This document shows, piece by piece, positions 1 to 5,539 of a DNA stretch of 5,539 bases; position 1 is the stretch's first letter, and every line of letters begins with the position of its first letter. Both the position numbers and the translations under genes were made by a program. Under the pieces are notes generated by a model. The model worked only from the letters and a program-made list of their open reading frames with translations, searched no databases and was not told the DNA's origin. This DNA comes from Ignavibacteriota bacterium (GTDB lineage Bacteria; Bacteroidota; Ignavibacteria; Tepidaquicellales; Tepidaquicellaceae), in the NCBI GenBank assembly GCA_003135995.1, contig PNBM01000191.1:5306-10844 (forward strand), in the 5' to 3' direction.

Positions 1-275
1 TAGAACTGCAGGCTGGATTTGATAATAATAATCTTTACATTATTTATTCCGATAATGGTTCGGGAATTTCTGATGATAATCTGAATCATATTTTTGATAA
101 GTTTTATCGCGTAGATAAAAAAATATCGGGGGGAACCGGACTGGGATTATCGATTGCAAAAGGAATCGTAGAAGCACACAAAGGTACAATCACAGCCGCG
201 AATAAAAAATCCGGAGGGCTAAAATTTACAATTGAAATTCCTCAAAACTTTGAACAACCAATTAAAGAAACATAA
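1..275 (+). CDS. kdpD: KdpD-type sensor histidine kinase, C-terminal ATPase end (partial)
   Basis: This is the last 90 residues (codons from base 3) of a histidine kinase that begins before the window. The fragment is the HATPase_c ATP-binding domain: the G1 box DNGSGIS lies at residues 17-23, the F box IFDKFYR at 30-36 and the G2 box GGTGLGLS at 43-50, followed by IVEAHKG and a closing FTIEIP strand. In the family this domain binds ATP and phosphorylates the conserved histidine of the upstream dimerisation domain, which is not visible here. The KdpD assignment rests on the directly following kdpE gene, only 9 bp downstream of the TAA, and on the KdpD-like G2/IVEAH stretch; the sensor and Usp domains cannot be checked. 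KdpD senses potassium limitation or osmotic stress at the inner membrane and controls the KdpFABC potassium pump. The kinase call is secure, the KdpD subfamily less so. Confidence 0.85.
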   Translation, partial: ELQAGFDNNNLYIIYSDNGSGISDDNLNHIFDKFYRVDKKISGGTGLGLSIAKGIVEAHKGTITAANKKSGGLKFTIEIPQNFEQPIKET

Positions 276-284
276 TTTATTTTT

Positions 285-974
285 ATGAGTATAACTCAAA
301 ATATTCTCGTGATAGATGATGAACCGCAAATCAGAAGGTTATTAAAGCTCGGGCTTGAAGGCTCTGATTTTAAAGTAACGGAAGCTGAAAACGCAAAACA
401 AGGTATTATGGAAGTGGTCAACAGCAGACCTTCTCTTATTTTACTCGACCTTGGATTGCCTGACGAAGATGGATTGACAGTAATTAAAAAATTACGTGAA
501 TTTTCCGATGTACCTGTAATTATTCTTTCTGTTAGAAACTCGGAAAGAGATATAATTACTGCTCTAGATAACGGCGCCGATGATTATATCACGAAACCAT
601 TTAACACAGGTGAATTACTCGCAAGAATCAGGGTCGCATTACGACATACGCAACCTGACCAGAAAACTTCGATTTTTACAAACGGAAATATAATGATTGA
701 TTTCTCAGGCCACATAGTTAAAAAAAGTAATGAAGAAATTAAACTAACATCAACTGAATATTCACTTCTGGCTTTGTTTATGAAAAATGCCGGAAAAGTT
801 TTAACACATCAGTATATTCTGAAAGAAGTCTGGGGAAAACCATATTCCGACGACACACAATATTTAAGAGTGTACATCGCACAATTAAGAAAAAAATTTG
901 AAATAGACCCTCAAAATCCCAAAATTTTTACTACTGAATCCGGCGTAGGCTACCGAATGATTCTGCAGGAATAA
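285..974 (+). CDS. kdpE: KdpE, OmpR-family response regulator of potassium transport
   Basis: This complete 229-residue protein has the usual KdpE length. Residues 6-120 form a receiver domain with the acidic pair D11-D12, phosphoacceptor D55 in LLDLGLPD, S82, the Y101 switch residue and K104 in the KPF motif. Residues about 130-226 form an OmpR/PhoB winged helix, including NAGKVLTH, the VWG turn, YLRVYIAQLRKK and the final ESGVGYRM strand. The similarity to E. coli KdpE as I recall it is extensive, notably the LEG, LDLGLPD, ALDNGADDY and GELLARIRVALR stretches. Phosphorylated KdpE activates kdpFABC in known systems. The gene lies 9 bp after the kdpD stop, so the two are almost certainly co-transcribed and coupled in translation. 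The ATG at 285 is preceded by an AT-rich tract without Shine-Dalgarno sequence, and the receiver fold begins at once, which supports this start. No transporter gene follows it, so kdpFABC must lie upstream or elsewhere. Confidence 0.95.
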   Translation: MSITQNILVIDDEPQIRRLLKLGLEGSDFKVTEAENAKQGIMEVVNSRPSLILLDLGLPDEDGLTVIKKLREFSDVPVIILSVRNSERDIITALDNGADDYITKPFNTGELLARIRVALRHTQPDQKTSIFTNGNIMIDFSGHIVKKSNEEIKLTSTEYSLLALFMKNAGKVLTHQYILKEVWGKPYSDDTQYLRVYIAQLRKKFEIDPQNPKIFTTESGVGYRMILQE

Positions 975-1144
975 TTAAAATATTGAAAATTCCGAATTTT
1001 GAAATTCAGGATTTGCATGATTTGATTTTCTTGTATTTAATATATTACACTGAATGAAATTCATAATAATATTTTTTATTTATCAGAAAAAATATGCTTG
1101 TGAAAATTCAATAAATATCATTTTTACGGATTTAATATCAGTGA

Positions 1145-1178
1145 ACTATATAAATTTAATACATTAGACTATATAAAT
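1145..1178. repeat. 11-bp direct repeat, two copies
   Basis: ACTATATAAAT occurs at 1145-1155 and again at 1168-1178, a period of 23 bp or roughly two helical turns. That spacing would suit two protein-binding sites on one face of DNA upstream of the gene at 1358. In DNA this AT-rich a chance match is quite possible, and no function can be assigned. Confidence 0.35.
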
Positions 1179-1197
1179 ATGATAAAAAACAGCTAAT

Positions 1198-1220
1198 AAT
1201 AGTATGTTTTCGATACTATT
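1198..1220. repeat. Perfect 8-bp inverted repeat upstream of the barrel gene
   Basis: AATAGTAT (1198-1205) is matched by its exact reverse complement ATACTATT (1213-1220) around a 7-base spacer. It lies about 138 bp before the start codon at 1358. The stem has only one G-C pair and no T-run follows, so it is unlikely to be a terminator; an operator or a chance repeat is more plausible. The half-site TAGTAT/ATACTA recurs at 4387-4400. Confidence 0.4.
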
Positions 1221-1357
1221 CAAAAGATTTTTACTTGAGTGTGTGAAAAAGTTTAATTATGTTATAAGAAATAGAAAGTTAAAATTAATTGGGAGAATTT
1301 TACTTTTAAATTATTACAAAAATATTAATTTTTGAATTAACAATTAATTCCTAACAT

Positions 1358-2203
1358 ATGAAAAAATTCTACACTTTTTGTCTCATTTCATTATTTTTAT
1401 TTTCTTTTTCTTCCGTTTATTCTCAAACCTTTTTTTCGACCAAATATACAAAGCCTGTTGTTATTATAGACGGAGCTTTTGGTTACGGTGCACCTCTTTT
1501 TGATTTTGGAGGCAATACGCTGAAAGATTTCTATGGACTTAAAGGTTATGGAATTAATGGTGGATATTATGCTACTGCCACAACCAAAGTTGCCATTGCA
1601 AATTTTTCGGTAGGTCAATTGAGAACTTATCTGACAATTTCTTTTGCCCAGTTTCTCGGAAGCGATAACCGCGCATATAATATCGGAGGATTTATCAAAA
1701 ATGGCTGGCCTCACAACGGCATTAAAGATACCACGATTTCTTATGTCCCTCCAAAAGATACATCAGGAGTAAGCTCCATTCGCATCAGCTCTCCTTATGT
1801 CGCATATGGATGGGAAGTGGCTTTCTTTACCGATAAAAACAGAAAATCAATAGTAAATTTTGGAACTGATTTTGTTGTTGCTGTTTTATGGGGTAAAGTC
1901 TTTGACCAGCCTACCGGCAAAGTCGAAATTTATAATAATATTATCGATAATACTAAATTGGGACTTGGTTTTAATTTAGGTTATAGTTATCGGATTACTA
2001 ATGCGTTCGGACTATCCTTAGGTACACGATTACAGTTTACAAATTTATTTAGAAAAACATCTAATGAAGCAAAAGTGGATGGTGACCTTTGCCTTAATGA
2101 TGCTGCTAATGTAAGTATAAACCCATTGCTGAATTCTAATAGAAATATTGGATTCTTCGGCGCATATGGAGGCTTTACATTTTACATCGGCGGGAAAAAA
2201 TAA
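1358..2203 (+). CDS. Exported protein, probable outer-membrane beta-barrel, function unknown
   Basis: The 281-residue product starts with a clear Sec signal peptide: K2-K3, a hydrophobic, phenylalanine-rich core at about residues 4-19, and a VYSQ cleavage region near residues 20-23. The SQ ending is very common in Bacteroidota-type exported proteins. The mature chain has many short alternating polar/hydrophobic stretches rich in Gly, Tyr and Phe (for example residues 60-75, 145-160 and 205-235), no long membrane helix, and ends in a strand reading GGFTFYIGG, as outer-membrane barrels often do. This supports a small beta-barrel in the outer membrane, but I do not recognise a named family or substrate. 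C8 sits inside the signal core without a lipobox, so it is not a lipoprotein. The gene follows kdpE on the same strand but after a 383-bp gap, so it probably has its own promoter. The ATG at 1358 lacks a Shine-Dalgarno sequence, like the other genes here, and is fixed by the signal peptide. Confidence 0.75.
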   Translation: MKKFYTFCLISLFLFSFSSVYSQTFFSTKYTKPVVIIDGAFGYGAPLFDFGGNTLKDFYGLKGYGINGGYYATATTKVAIANFSVGQLRTYLTISFAQFLGSDNRAYNIGGFIKNGWPHNGIKDTTISYVPPKDTSGVSSIRISSPYVAYGWEVAFFTDKNRKSIVNFGTDFVVAVLWGKVFDQPTGKVEIYNNIIDNTKLGLGFNLGYSYRITNAFGLSLGTRLQFTNLFRKTSNEAKVDGDLCLNDAANVSINPLLNSNRNIGFFGAYGGFTFYIGGKK

Positions 2204-2371
2204 TATTATAGTTACAATTTTTTACAAATTTTTTCATTTTATTGAAGTACTAACTATCTATTATTTATAGTTTTGTCATAAATGTTAATATAAACTTTAT
2301 GAACAGGAACTATTTAATTTTTTTATTTTTTAATGTAATATTATTGTTAATTTGTATTTTGTTTGGATAAT

Positions 2372-2411
2372 AGTTTGATTGATATTATTATAAAATCAAA
2401 CTTATTTTTTT
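2372..2411 (+). terminator. Possible weak intrinsic terminator of the barrel gene
   Basis: AGTTTGATT (2372-2380) pairs perfectly with AATCAAACT (2394-2402) around a 13-base loop. A run of seven T (2405-2411) follows two bases after the stem. This is the layout of a Rho-independent terminator for the forward gene ending at 2203, but the stem has only two G-C pairs and would be weak, so it may be only partly effective or incidental. Confidence 0.35.
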
Positions 2412-2473
2412 CGTCACAATTAATATAATAATTTATTAAAAAGTATTTCGGGTTGTGAATTATTTAAGTTTAA

Positions 2474-2506
2474 AAAAAAGGGATGTATTTAATACATCCC
2501 TTTTTT
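2474..2506. terminator. Bidirectional intrinsic terminator
   Basis: A perfect 16-bp inverted repeat, A6-GGGATGTATT (2474-2489) against AATACATCCC-T6 (2491-2506), is centred on base 2490. The GGGATGTA core forms a stable stem with a short loop, and it is flanked by A-tracts on one side and T-tracts on the other, so it works as a Rho-independent terminator on both strands. It lies 22 bp past the TAA of the reverse-strand propeller gene and is also the last barrier for transcripts of the forward gene ending at 2203. This is the expected arrangement between convergent genes. Confidence 0.9.
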
Positions 2507-2528
2507 ATTAATGAAAGCAATTATAAGG

Positions 2529-3587
2529 TTATTTGATAACCGTCATCTTTTTCGTTATTACTATATCACTTCCGTTCGAATTCAAGAAAAGTTTGTAAAA
2601 ATATGTTCCACTTGATAAATTCGTTGCATTAAATTTAACAGTATAAAATCCCGCTTTTTGCTGATCGTTTACAAGTGTAAGCACTTCTCTTCCCGATATA
2701 TCATAAACTTTAAGTGTTACTTTTGAATCTGCAGATAAGTCATAATCTATATTTGTAGTGGGATTAAAAGGATTCGGATAATTCTGATGAAGACTAATAC
2801 TCTTAGAATTTTCTATTTTGGCAATTCCATTTAATGTAAAATATTCATAGTTTCCGTTATAATCTATTTGTTTTATTCTGTAATTATACTTTCCGCTTGG
2901 AAGTTTGCTGTCTGTGAAATTATAATTTGTCGGTGTATTTTTATTTCCGTTTCCCTTTATATATCCAACTTTTAACCAGTTATTAGGATCGGATGCGTTC
3001 AAGTCTGAAGAAATCCTGTAGACCTCAAAACCGGCATTATTTTCTTCAACTGTAGTTACCCATTTTAAATTTACATCTCTGCCTGATACGTTGTAAGTAA
3101 ACGATTCTAAACTTACCGGTAAAGGTGAATCCTGCAATTTCATTACACTTCCTGTGCTTGAAACGGATGAAACCTGTGCTTTGTTGCTAAAATAACTTAA
3201 ATCCATGTGTGTAACACCACCGATAGCCGGAAACTGAACAGAAGTCCATGTGGCTCCATTATCTGTACTCTTAAAACTTTGCGTAGCTGAACTCGAGGAA
3301 ACAATTAAATATACTGTATTATAACCAGGTACCCATTTTAATTCACCAAAATTATTGCCATCTGGAATAGTGTTTGGAATAGCTTGTGCAAACCATGTAT
3401 TTCCACCGTCTGTCGTTCTTCCTATTGTACTATATGTCCCGTAACCGGCAGAAACTCCATTAAGTTTGTTATTATTGAATGCTATTGATGTAACGAATCC
3501 AGTGCTTCCTTGAGCACCAGTCATAGTTTTTGTTAACCAGGTTGTTCCACCATTAGTTGTATATCTCATTTGTGGTGATAAGTTCAA
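2529..3587 (-). CDS. 3' fragment of the propeller gene: last three Asp-boxes, linker and sorting domain
   Basis: This is the downstream part of the same frame, openable from a TTG at 3587 (352 residues) and free of stops back to the TGA at 3636. It carries Asp-boxes four to six (RYTTNGGTTW, GRTTDGGNTW, FKSTDNGATW), the PVSLESF linker with NNAGFEVYR, and the complete type IX sorting domain in its last 85 residues. It has no signal peptide, so if made alone it would stay in the cytoplasm. There is no ribosome-binding signal at the TTG, and the 16 codons between TGA and TTG (from AQNSLFIID on) still look like propeller sequence. I regard the TTG start as an artefact of the internal stop. Confidence 0.6.
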   Translation of the reverse strand: MNLSPQMRYTTNGGTTWLTKTMTGAQGSTGFVTSIAFNNNKLNGVSAGYGTYSTIGRTTDGGNTWFAQAIPNTIPDGNNFGELKWVPGYNTVYLIVSSSSATQSFKSTDNGATWTSVQFPAIGGVTHMDLSYFSNKAQVSSVSSTGSVMKLQDSPLPVSLESFTYNVSGRDVNLKWVTTVEENNAGFEVYRISSDLNASDPNNWLKVGYIKGNGNKNTPTNYNFTDSKLPSGKYNYRIKQIDYNGNYEYFTLNGIAKIENSKSISLHQNYPNPFNPTTNIDYDLSADSKVTLKVYDISGREVLTLVNDQQKAGFYTVKFNATNLSSGTYFYKLFLNSNGSDIVITKKMTVIK

Positions 3588-4010
3588 ACCAAAACCATAA
3601 AAATTTTGGTCAATTATAAATAAAGAATTTTGAGCTCAGAGATTTCCGGATACACCTGATGGACTTGATGTTGTCCAGTTTGCTCCACCATTTGTTGTTT
3701 TTGCAAGCCAAAATGCATTACCAACTCCGGTTGGAGGATCGCTTTGAATAATTCCGATTTGAGGATTGGTTCTCGAAAATACTATTCCATTAATAAAACC
3801 ATTTGTTCCGCCTGTACTGAAAAGAACTGTCCAGTTTGTTCCACCATTCGTGGTTTTATATACATTTGCATTTCCTCCACCACCTCCGGCGGCTCCACCA
3901 TCACCAACATAAATTGTGTTTACATCTACTGCCCAAATGCTATATAATTCTAATGTTATTCCTGTTGTACTTACAGAACTAAAAGTTGCACCTCCGTTAG
4001 TAGTTTTATA
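3246..4010 (-). repeat. Six Asp-box (BNR-like) repeats
   Basis: Six copies of a box resembling (Y/F)K(T/S)T(N/D)GGxxW lie at 3981-4010, 3831-3860, 3675-3704, 3537-3566, 3393-3422 and 3246-3275. Copies two and three are also alike in DNA (AA-TGGTGGA-CAAACTGGAC pattern), which suggests blade duplication. In Asp-box proteins each box forms a beta-hairpin turn on one blade of a propeller; six boxes suggest about six or seven blades. The TGA falls between boxes three and four. Confidence 0.85.
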
Positions 4011-4217
4011 AATATAAGGAGTTCCGGATGGCCCACCGGCAATAAAAAAGATATTGTCTGTTACCATAGATATACTCGGAAAACTTCCGACGTTTGTTAA
4101 TGTGTTAACTTGCCCCCATTGCGAAAAAGCTGTATCCGAAGTGATTGCAGATAACAGAATTGCGCAAGCAAATGTGTAAAATACCATCTTTAATGTTTTG
4201 GATGATATATTTTTCAT
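3636..4217 (-). CDS. 5' fragment of the propeller gene: signal peptide and first three Asp-boxes
   Basis: If translation stops at the TGA, this part yields a 193-residue protein (219 residues if the upstream ATG at 4295 is used). It has a signal peptide and three Asp-box repeats (F or W ends at residues 79, 129 and 181), plus a loop reading GDGGAAGGGGG between boxes one and two. It would reach the periplasm but lacks half the propeller and the sorting domain, so it could not be exported by the type IX system and probably would not fold. C18 in the signal core lacks a lipobox (TFAC), so it is not a lipoprotein. Best treated as the front of the interrupted gene. Confidence 0.6.
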   Translation of the reverse strand: MKNISSKTLKMVFYTFACAILLSAITSDTAFSQWGQVNTLTNVGSFPSISMVTDNIFFIAGGPSGTPYIYKTTNGGATFSSVSTTGITLELYSIWAVDVNTIYVGDGGAAGGGGGNANVYKTTNGGTNWTVLFSTGGTNGFINGIVFSRTNPQIGIIQSDPPTGVGNAFWLAKTTNGGANWTTSSPSGVSGNL

Positions 4218-4758
4218 TTTAATTGTATTTATTTTGTAAAAATCGTTGATATTCATTTTATTTGATTTGATATAATTAATTTTAGTGTTTTTCATTTTTG
4301 TTATTTTACTATAATAGTAGCAATTATTGTACCATACGATAATGTTGATTTTTTAATAAATTTCGAGGTTTTTTAAGGATGTTTTGTAGTATACATACTA
4401 TATAATATAGTTACATACTTCTTAAACTAATAAATTAAAGATTATACGGTTTTATATTGTATGTTAAATTATTGATATTTAATATTTTATTGCGGAATAT
4501 AATCAAGAATTACACATTAGCTTAAAAAAGCCATATTTTTTATACTGAATTGCCTTTTAGACATAATAATTCAGTTTATTTTATTGAATATTCGAAGTAT
4601 ATATGAGAATAACTTAAAACAAGATTTGAATTTTTTTAAAAAAGGACTTCCGTGATGTTATTGCTTAAATCGAAGGATTTTTTGCCGGGAATATTATTCA
4701 TTAAATTTCAAATGTTTAACCTTCCTAAAATATCTTTTTGTCCGAATTGAAAATAAAA
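4218..4758. other. AT-rich intergenic region upstream of the propeller gene
   Basis: About 540 bp between the start chosen for the propeller gene (4217) and the stop of the DUF362-like gene (4759). The 78 bp at 4218-4295 are in frame with the propeller gene but encode only a polar Lys/Asn/Ile-rich stretch and are more likely untranslated leader. The rest holds no supportable gene, RNA or strong terminator. The promoter of the propeller gene should be here, but I cannot place it with confidence. Small palindromes at 4387-4410 are listed separately. Confidence 0.55.
4387..4410. repeat. Overlapping short palindromes upstream of the propeller gene
   Basis: TAGTAT (4387-4392) and ATACTA (4395-4400) form an inverted repeat with a 2-base spacer. 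It overlaps a second one, CTATA (4398-4402) and TATAG (4406-4410). The position, some 90 bp before the earliest possible start of the propeller gene, would suit an operator. The TAGTAT half-site also occurs at 1200-1218 but with a 7-base spacer, and the sequence is so AT-rich that chance is a fair explanation. Confidence 0.3.
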
Positions 4759-5539
4759 TTATTTAATTAATACCATTTTCTTAATTTTATTGATATATAA
4801 AATCTGAGAATTACTCTCTTTCGCCTCTATTTTATAAAAATATATCCCGCTCGCAAATTTTGAACCATCAAAATTTACTTCATATATTCCGGCATTTTGT
4901 TTCGCATCTATCAGGGTGCATATTTCAATTCCTCTTACATCAAACACTTTCATAATAACATGGCTATCCTTTGGGATTTTGTATCGGATATTTGTTGTCG
5001 GATTGAACGGATTAGGATAGTTGGCTTCAAGATAAAATGTAGCAGGCATGGAGAACAGGACAGATTTATCAACCGAAGTGCTGCCTTGGAGTTTAATCAA
5101 CTCAATACCTGTCCCTGTGCCGAGATTGCGAGTATACTTCATGTCAGTCGCATTGTTCCAATGTTCATGCACGCCGAGGCTGGAAAGTCTTACTCCATCA
5201 GGTTTGTAAACTGTTTTCGACGGAGGATCGTTCGCTAAGGCGGCTTCGTGCATATAGGTATCGGTCGGCGCTTCGCTGCCTCTGGCTAACCTGTTTCCAA
5301 ATTCCGAACGTAAGAAATCATAGCCGACACCGTCGATGGCTACTGGATCCTGGGACATGAATATACTCGACAGCCACTGGCCTTTGAATAAATTATTCCA
5401 TGCTGCAAACTCTTTGTTGACGACGTCATTGACGTCACGAATGCCGTACAATCCGTCCATAATATAAAGAATTGTTTTGCCGCCGAGATATTTCGAGCCG
5501 ATAAGGTCGACAAACGGATGATACACACCGGGATTGTAC
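4759..5539 (-). CDS. DUF362-like protein with C-terminal type IX sorting domain (partial)
   Basis: The last 259 residues of a longer protein; the frame is open to the window edge, so no start is visible, and the GTG near 5526 lies inside the domain. Residues about 1-150 match my recollection of the C-terminal half of DUF362 proteins: LYIMDGLYG, FKGQWLSS, FMSQDPVAIDGVGYDFLR, then VHEHWNN and YTRNLGTGTGIEL. The biochemical role of DUF362 is not settled; some members carry iron-sulfur motifs, none being visible here. Residues about 170-259 are a type A type IX sorting domain with NYPNPFNPTTNI, KVFDVRG, an AGIYEV strand, SGIYFYKI and the end KKMVLIK. The protein is therefore probably exported across the outer membrane and its tag cleaved. 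It lies on the same strand as the propeller gene but about 540 bp away. The DUF362 part is distinctly more GC-rich (45-48% in sampled 60-base rows) than the sorting domain (about 32%). The sorting domain is sure, the DUF362 call likely. Confidence 0.75.
   Translation of the reverse strand, partial: YNPGVYHPFVDLIGSKYLGGKTILYIMDGLYGIRDVNDVVNKEFAAWNNLFKGQWLSSIFMSQDPVAIDGVGYDFLRSEFGNRLARGSEAPTDTYMHEAALANDPPSKTVYKPDGVRLSSLGVHEHWNNATDMKYTRNLGTGTGIELIKLQGSTSVDKSVLFSMPATFYLEANYPNPFNPTTNIRYKIPKDSHVIMKVFDVRGIEICTLIDAKQNAGIYEVNFDGSKFASGIYFYKIEAKESNSQILYINKIKKMVLIK

Larger units (their letters stand above)
975..1357. other. Intergenic region kdpE to outer-membrane protein gene
   Basis: These 383 bp are strongly AT-rich and I see no supportable gene. 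The region should carry the end of the kdp transcript and the promoter of the gene at 1358. Overlapping AT-rich inverted repeats directly after kdpE (986-992 with 994-1000, and 994-999 with 1002-1007) have essentially no loop and no clean T-run, so I do not call a terminator. A TTTG at 1331-1334, 23 bp before the start codon, resembles the end of the Bacteroidota -7 element (TAnnTTTG), but its TA is one base too far away and no clear -33 TTTG was found. The direct and inverted repeats inside the region are listed separately. Confidence 0.6.
2204..2528. other. Convergent intergenic region
   Basis: These 325 bp separate the ends of two converging genes. The region is very AT-rich and holds no supportable coding sequence. 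It contains two hairpins, listed separately: a weak one at 2372-2411 suited to the forward gene and a long symmetrical one at 2474-2506 suited to both directions. The roughly 165 bp between the forward stop codon and the first hairpin show only T-rich runs. Confidence 0.6.
2529..4217 (-). pseudogene. Secreted Asp-box beta-propeller protein with type IX sorting domain, split by an in-frame TGA
   Basis: A single reading frame of 562 codons is broken only by TGA at 3638-3636 (codon 194). In order it encodes a Sec signal peptide (about residues 1-33, ending AFSQ), six Asp-box/BNR-like repeats of the YKTTNGGxxW type (near residues 70-79, 120-129, 172-181, 218-227, 266-275 and 315-324), a fibronectin-III-like linker starting PVSLESF (about 366-468), and a type A type IX sorting domain (about 478-562) with NYPNPFNPTT, the YDISGREV turn and a KKMTVIK end. 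Repeat spacing of 46-52 residues continues across the TGA, so both halves were one protein. Such propellers, related to Ycf48/sialidase folds, are exported and held at the cell surface; ligand and activity are unknown. I chose the ATG at 4217 because the signal peptide begins there; in-frame ATGs at 4256 and 4295 would add a long polar leader. The gene may be a recent pseudogene or the stop may be a sequence error. Confidence 0.8.

Noticed and set aside
1054..1167. 37-codon open frame in the gap after kdpE
   Set aside because: The translation is Ile/Asn/Lys-rich as expected from random AT-rich DNA, with no ribosome-binding signal and no recognisable motif.
1397..1714. 105-codon open frame on the reverse strand
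   Set aside because: It lies wholly inside the barrel-protein gene on the opposite strand and its translation shows no family-like features.
3636..3638. TGA as a selenocysteine codon or programmed readthrough site
   Set aside because: The bases directly after the TGA are AT-rich with no stable stem-loop, and the position lies in a structural propeller blade with no redox motif.
3744..3947. 67-codon open frame on the forward strand
   Set aside because: It is antisense to the Asp-box region, and its content reflects the repeat codons read backwards.
4218..4295. Longer N-terminus of the propeller protein starting at 4295
   Set aside because: It would put 26 polar residues in front of a normal signal peptide that starts with its own ATG at 4217.
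4401..4406. Exact TATAAT as a forward sigma-70 -10 box
   Set aside because: There is no -35-like hexamer at proper distance and no forward gene downstream; TATAAT is frequent by chance here.
4655..4750. 31-codon open frame just downstream of the DUF362-like gene, opposite strand
   Set aside because: It is too short, has no family signal, and its composition matches the surrounding non-coding DNA.
4897..5238. 113-codon open frame on the forward strand
   Set aside because: It is antisense to the well-supported sorting-domain and DUF362-like coding sequence.
5340..5528. 62-codon second open frame on the reverse strand
   Set aside because: It overlaps the DUF362-like gene in another frame, and that gene has recognisable motifs throughout.
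1..5539. CRISPR array, insertion sequence, tRNA, rRNA or toxin-antitoxin module
   Set aside because: No regularly spaced identical repeats, transposase, terminal repeats or RNA gene signatures were seen; the only regular repeats are the Asp-boxes within one gene.

Overview
The window looks like chromosomal DNA from a low-GC (about one third G+C by eye), Gram-negative, type IX-secretion-bearing bacterium of the Ignavibacteriota / Bacteroidota-Chlorobiota group. Two proteins end in a type A sorting domain opening with NYPNPFNPTT and closing in a short basic tail, and the 'YPNPFNPTT' spelling is especially common in Ignavibacteria and relatives. No start codon has a clear Shine-Dalgarno sequence, which also fits. 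All five genuine stop codons are TAA. The assignment to Ignavibacteria is inference from these motifs.

Layout. 1-974 (+): the 3' end of a KdpD-type sensor kinase gene, then after 9 bp a complete kdpE response regulator; this is the regulatory end of a potassium-transport (kdp) operon whose transporter genes would lie outside the window. 975-1357: an AT-rich gap with a perfect 8-bp inverted repeat and an 11-bp direct repeat. 1358-2203 (+): an exported, probably beta-barrel outer-membrane protein of unknown function. 2204-2528: convergent intergenic region with one weak terminator-like hairpin and one long perfect hairpin that can end transcription from both sides. 2529-4217 (-): a secreted Asp-box beta-propeller protein with a type IX sorting domain, split by one in-frame TGA. 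4218-4758: AT-rich non-coding DNA. 4759-5539 (-): the C-terminal part of a DUF362-like protein, also with a type IX sorting domain, running off the window.

How the parts relate. KdpD and KdpE form one two-component system. The next three genes encode cell-envelope or exported products and have no visible link to potassium control apart from position. The most notable observation is the disrupted propeller gene. Reading frame, 46-52-residue repeat spacing and domain order all continue across the TGA, and comparison with blades 1 and 5 of the same protein suggests that the stop replaced a TGG tryptophan codon. The second is a base-composition step in the DUF362 gene located at the start of its sorting domain. 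I did not find a convincing undescribed system in this window.
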